NCBI GenBank assembly: GCA_900771955.1
Contig: CAAGPW010000063.1
Location: 1 to 26,077, forward strand
DNA: 26,077 nt
From: Lachnospiraceae bacterium
GTDB taxonomy: Bacteria > Bacillota > Clostridia > Lachnospirales > Lachnospiraceae
Direction: 5' to 3'
Position numbers and translations under genes: made by a program. The notes under the pieces were generated by a model. That model saw nothing but the letters and a program-made list of their open reading frames with translations. It was not told where the DNA came from and did no database searches. Below, in pieces: positions 23,056 to 26,077 of the stretch. How positions within the stretch are numbered: the stretch's first letter is position 1; each line of letters starts with the position of its first letter.

Positions 23056-24090
23056 TTATACCACAGATAAGTTTTCCCATGGCTCGTATCCTTTCATATA
23101 GCCAAAAGTTTCCTCATTGCTGAAGGCTTCCAGCAGCTTCGCCTTTACGGTCTCAAACATAGAACTATCAACATCCCTGAATTTCTTGTGCTTATGCAAT
23201 TCGGATTTTCGGAAATCATACATGGTATCCACGTTTTCAAGCAACTGTTTTACCACCTGATATGTTCCTTCCACATCTTTCTCTGCGCAAACAATATCCA
23301 GCATCGGCGAATACTCATTATACTTACCCATTTCTAATGTATGCGCTATTGATTGTATTTTCTCTGATAAAAATCTGGCATAACCTATATCATCTTCCTC
23401 AAGCGCCAGCTTAGCCATCATCGAAAGTACAAAATTATAGGTACTGTACCCTGAGAAAATCACATCTTCATACATCCCATATGCTTCTTCAATTTTTCCC
23501 TGTTCCTGATATAACCTTCCCTGATAAATTTTCTTCATAGGATCACGATCAGAAAAATAACTCAAATATTTTTCTGCCTGAGTATAATCCTTTTTCCGCA
23601 AATAAAATCCAAACAATGAATCTGCTGCATAGTGCTGTACTTCTTCGTTTTCGTCATGTAATGCCAGTTCATACCATGCATTGATCTGCTCATCATATTT
23701 TTCGGGATTCTTGCATTTGCCCGTTATTCTTCTCGCATCAAGCATTACTGCCGCCTGCCAGATAAGCATATTACAATTCGGATATTTTTTTATAATATCT
23801 AATACCCATTCATACGTTTTCTCGTACCCTTCTTCTGAAAACATCCTGTCCATTTTCCTGATAATTTCTTCAATTTCAACATCAGAAAGCTTTTCACGAA
23901 AAGAAAAAAGTGTATCAAGGGAAATATTCAAAAGTCTCGCAATAGGCGCCAACAGTTCAATATCCGGCTTGGAATTTGCATTCTCCCACTTGTTTACAGC
24001 CGGTGTAGTCACACCTAACCTGTTTGCCATCTCTTCCTGGGTAAAACCTGCTTCTTTTCTGTATCTTTTTATTATACCACCAATATCCAT
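23056..24090 (-). CDS. XRE-family regulator with TPR-like C-terminal repeats
   Basis: 344 residues from the ATG at 24090, preceded by AAGGAG; an open frame to 24138 has no such support. The N-terminal Cro/C1 HTH (~1-60) reads IIKRYRKEAGFTQEEMANRL, then GVTTPAVNKWENANSKPD. The rest is helical with TPR-type repeats (YTQAEKYLSYF, EQGKIEEAYGMYEDVIF), as in peptide- or partner-sensing regulators. The ligand is unknown. It probably represses itself and the Nudix gene through the dyad at 24161-24190. Confidence 0.9.
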   Translation of the reverse strand: MDIGGIIKRYRKEAGFTQEEMANRLGVTTPAVNKWENANSKPDIELLAPIARLLNISLDTLFSFREKLSDVEIEEIIRKMDRMFSEEGYEKTYEWVLDIIKKYPNCNMLIWQAAVMLDARRITGKCKNPEKYDEQINAWYELALHDENEEVQHYAADSLFGFYLRKKDYTQAEKYLSYFSDRDPMKKIYQGRLYQEQGKIEEAYGMYEDVIFSGYSTYNFVLSMMAKLALEEDDIGYARFLSEKIQSIAHTLEMGKYNEYSPMLDIVCAEKDVEGTYQVVKQLLENVDTMYDFRKSELHKHKKFRDVDSSMFETVKAKLLEAFSNEETFGYMKGYEPWENLSVV

Positions 24091-24133
24091 CTGTGTCATC
24101 TCCTTAATGAAATTCGGAAGCTTCTGTAAACTC

Positions 24134-24190
24134 AGCATAGCAAATTATTACTTACTGCACAATTGAATGGTGTTTAACTTTTATTCAATT
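24134..24190 (-). promoter_or_regulatory. Promoter and dyad of the XRE-TPR gene
   Basis: Minus-strand TTGTGC (24157-24162), a 17-bp spacer and TATGCT (24134-24139) form a plausible promoter. The perfect inverted repeat AATTGAAT (24161-24168) / ATTCAATT (24183-24190), with a 14-bp spacer, abuts the -35 and is a candidate operator for the XRE protein. Confidence 0.5.
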
Positions 24191-24435
24191 TAATTTACCG
24201 ATAAGAAATATAGCATTAGGGACGGGGCTATGGCAGCTGCCCAATATTTCCGTATAGCAAAGAGAAAGCAATGTACAATTAACATCTGAATGCTATACTA
24301 TTTTTAGGGCATAGCAGGAGAAAGAGTAAGGTCTATGTTCCGTAGATATTCCGCAAATATAGGCAACTCTACGCTTCGTGTGTGTTTATTCAGATACTCA
24401 TTATCTACAATAAGGGCAGAAGGAGGTCAAAATTA
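24191..24435. other. Intergenic region between divergent XRE genes
   Basis: Together with the operator region this gap is about 345 bp. Besides the dyad at 24161-24190 it holds the palindrome GGCAGCTGCC, the 11-mer CATTAGGGACG (24214-24224), which recurs at 25988-25998, a TATACT at about 24294 without a clear -35, and the RBS AGGAGG of the next gene. No ORF with an RBS is visible. Confidence 0.5.
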
Positions 24436-25041
24436 ATGGATCAAATTAGTATCGGCAAATTCATAGCCGAGTCAAGAAAATCAAGAAACCTTACCCAAAG
24501 ACAGCTTGCTGACGCACTTTCCATTAGTGATAAAACAATTTCTAAATGGGAGTGCGGCAAAGGACTTCCCGAAGTTTCTCTCATGTTACCATTGTGTGCG
24601 GCATTAGATATCACTGTCAACGATTTACTTTCGGGTGAAAGGGTTTCCTTAATTGATTATCCCAAAAAAGCGGAGGCAAACATGATGAACCTGATGAAAG
24701 AAAATGAAGAAAACAGAAAAAGAATGGCGTTATCCATCATTACCGGCGTAATCACTATTATTGCTGTATGTGCCCTAATTACAATAGCGTCCTTCCTTGA
24801 CTTGCTTACGGTTGTACGGATTATGTTAATTGTGTTCTCTGTTGCAGTAGCAGCCGCGGGTATAGCAGCGGTCGTAATGCTTGATATTAAAGCCGGTTAC
24901 TTTGAATGTCCGTATTGTAAAGAGCTCTTTATTCCAAGCACGGACGAATATATAAAAGGCTATCACACTTTTACAAAACGCAGATTAACCTGCCCCAGGT
25001 GTGGGAAAACGGAAATGTGCAAACATCGTGTGACGAGATAA
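24436..25041 (+). CDS. Membrane-bound XRE regulator with C-terminal zinc ribbon
   Basis: 201 residues from the ATG at 24436, which has AGGAGG 8 nt upstream; a longer frame from 24382 lacks an RBS. The Cro/C1 HTH (~5-60) reads IAESRKSRNLTQRQLADALS, then ISDKTISKWECGKGLPE. Two hydrophobic helices lie at ~97-120 and ~126-149 (ALSIITGVITIIAVCALITI, VRIMLIVFSVAVAAAGIAAV). A C-terminal CPYC (158-161) and CPRC (186-189) pair forms a probable zinc ribbon. It is a membrane-tethered regulator that might sense metal, redox state or an envelope signal through the ribbon. The orientation of the ribbon is cytoplasmic if there are two helices. Confidence 0.88.
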   Translation: MDQISIGKFIAESRKSRNLTQRQLADALSISDKTISKWECGKGLPEVSLMLPLCAALDITVNDLLSGERVSLIDYPKKAEANMMNLMKENEENRKRMALSIITGVITIIAVCALITIASFLDLLTVVRIMLIVFSVAVAAAGIAAVVMLDIKAGYFECPYCKELFIPSTDEYIKGYHTFTKRRLTCPRCGKTEMCKHRVTR

Positions 25042-25140
25042 GTACGATTTCCAGTAACGGCAAGACTGGTAATGTTACTCTGGCAAATTCAACCGGAGGT
25101 TGGAGGAAGCTCTCCTCATCAAACTAATGCGTCATTGTTT

Positions 25141-25179
25141 TTGTAGCTGTTTATCGGTAAAATATTATTGTAGCTACAA
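25141..25179 (+). promoter_or_regulatory. Promoter with TTGTAGCTACAA palindrome before the third XRE gene
   Basis: The perfect 12-bp palindrome TTGTAGCTACAA (25168-25179) is preceded 27 bp upstream by an extra half-site TTGTAGCT (25141-25148). TTGTAG (25141-25146) and TATTAT (25163-25168), 16 bp apart, could be -35 and -10, so both sites overlap the core promoter. The XRE protein encoded 26 bp downstream is the obvious candidate to bind them. Confidence 0.55.
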
Positions 25180-25204
25180 ATAATGAATTACGAGGTACAT
25201 TAAT

Positions 25205-25987
25205 ATGACCGCTATTAAGATCAATGAACAAATTGCCTTTCTCAGAAAGCAAAAAGGTCTTACGCAGGAAGAACTTGCAAATGCTCTCGGTGTAACCAAT
25301 CAAGCTGTTTCAAAATGGGAATCAGCGCAATGCTGTCCGGATATTCAGCTCTTACCCGATCTCGCCAAACTCTTTGACGTTTCGATAGACGAGCTTCTCG
25401 GATATACCCCTGTCTCTACAACGGAAGACATTGTACTTGCGATTCGCAAACACATAGAATCCTTGCCTAAGGGTGAAGATTTTGCTTTCACCTTCAGAAT
25501 GGCTGCAGCCCTCCATACGATTATTTTGTCTAAAGAAATGACATATGACAATATGAACCCCGGATGGGATACAGAGGATGCTATTGAGCACGCCGGAAAT
25601 GGTGAATGGGGCTATTCTTGCTTCAATATTCCTGAGATAACAACGATGATGAGACACGGAGCTGTATTCTTTTCAAACAATAGAAACTTGACTCTGATGA
25701 ACACGGATATTCGTCAAATTGTAGCAATGATTAAACCGTTTGGTGATACGAAGAATTTGAAGATTGCCACAGCGCTTTATCAGTTGACCGTCCATTCCGA
25801 AGATGCTTATACGACCATTGCTCAGATCAGCAATAGCTCCGGGGTGTCTCCAGAAAAAGTACAGGATTGTCTTGAGGGTGATCTGTCGCAATTTATTCTT
25901 GAAAAAGAAGGGACAGAAAGCGAATACCGGTTTAAGGGAATGTATATGAATATCCTTCCAATCATCTCTCTTTTCGATTTCAAATAA
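25205..25987 (+). CDS. XRE-family transcriptional regulator with uncharacterised C-terminal domain
   Basis: 260 residues. The Cro/C1 HTH (~5-65) reads NEQIAFLRKQKGLTQEELAN, then GVTNQAVSKWESAQCCPD. The remaining ~190 residues (LRK-rich helix, FTFRMAAALHTIILSKEM, FFSNNRNLTLMN, then a possible second winged helix around TTIAQISNSSGVSPEKVQDC) are of a type often found in Firmicutes, with ligand unknown. The RBS GAGGT lies 8 nt before the ATG. It is on the same strand as the zinc-ribbon XRE gene, 163 bp away, but has its own palindromic promoter region. Confidence 0.88.
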   Translation: MTAIKINEQIAFLRKQKGLTQEELANALGVTNQAVSKWESAQCCPDIQLLPDLAKLFDVSIDELLGYTPVSTTEDIVLAIRKHIESLPKGEDFAFTFRMAAALHTIILSKEMTYDNMNPGWDTEDAIEHAGNGEWGYSCFNIPEITTMMRHGAVFFSNNRNLTLMNTDIRQIVAMIKPFGDTKNLKIATALYQLTVHSEDAYTTIAQISNSSGVSPEKVQDCLEGDLSQFILEKEGTESEYRFKGMYMNILPIISLFDFK

Positions 25988-26077
25988 CATTAGGGACGTT
26001 ATTTTTGTCACGATACCGGGGTCAAAAGCCCTTAAGCTTTCTTCCCTCTTGTCCCATTAGCTGGTTGTTATCACGTA
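25988..26077. other. Non-coding window end with recurring GGGAC/GTCCC words
   Basis: After the last XRE stop the sequence holds CATTAGGGACG (25988-25998, same 11-mer as at 24214-24224) and GTCCC at 26051-26055, with no gene visible before the window ends. Short GGGAC...GTCCC-bounded elements resemble small repeats known from Clostridia, but the copy here is too degenerate to name. Confidence 0.25.

Noticed and set aside
25988..26060. GGGAC...GTCCC as terminal inverted repeats of a small mobile element
   Set aside because: Only five bases pair exactly (CATTAGGGAC versus GTCCCATTAG), too little to claim an element.

Overview
The window looks like a chromosomal segment of a Gram-positive, gut-type Clostridia, most likely Lachnospiraceae. 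This is inferred from moderate GC, AGGAGG-type ribosome binding sites, canonical TTGACA/TATAAT promoters, lipoprotein signal peptides ending in Gly-Cys or Ala-Cys, and families typical of that group (DUF6935, 7TM sensor proteins, WYL regulators, XRE proteins with TPR or zinc-ribbon tails). The species cannot be named from the sequence. Most genes are on the minus strand.

Region 1 (1-7.9 kb): a tRNA-Phe gene with a near-perfect promoter, then a minus-strand array of secreted lipoproteins of mostly unknown function. Two of them (713-1876 and 5700-7214) share a core domain; a third (3011-5071) pairs a propeller-like half with a DUF3298/RsiV-like tail. The array is scarred by a frameshifted beta-helix pseudogene (157-494), two orphan gene tails (590-682, 5115-5183) and an internally deleted IS1380-family transposase (5184-5675). 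A DUF6935 gene starts the upstream part of the array.

Region 2 (7.9-14.5 kb): a dense signalling locus. A 48-codon ORF, a 7TM sensor lacking kinase catalytic boxes, a HisKA_3-type histidine kinase and a NarL-type response regulator overlap one another and end at an intrinsic terminator. Next, with its own -10 element, is a two-gene unit: an orphan solute-binding lipoprotein and a membrane-anchored LuxR-type regulator with an extracytoplasmic sensor domain. No permease or ATPase is present, so the binding protein may serve sensing rather than transport. The lipoprotein array lies just downstream and is a plausible target.

Region 3 (14.6-17.8 kb): a DJ-1/PfpI-family protein divergent from a YafY-type WYL regulator, with a perfect inverted repeat over the shared promoter, then a convergent polytopic membrane protein of unknown function.

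Region 4 (17.9-21.9 kb): a Fic-domain protein whose catalytic His is Gln, behind a strong promoter laced with two dyads; then, read on the minus strand, a pair of small membrane proteins, a self-contained 35-codon ORF with strong promoter and terminator, a GNAT acetyltransferase and a nucleoside phosphorylase. The 35-codon ORF could be an attenuator leader for the GNAT-phosphorylase pair or an independent small-protein gene.

Region 5 (22-26 kb): a Nudix-pyrophosphatase fusion behind an XRE-TPR regulator, and divergently two more XRE regulators, one membrane-bound with a zinc ribbon. Each XRE locus has or may have its own dyad operator.
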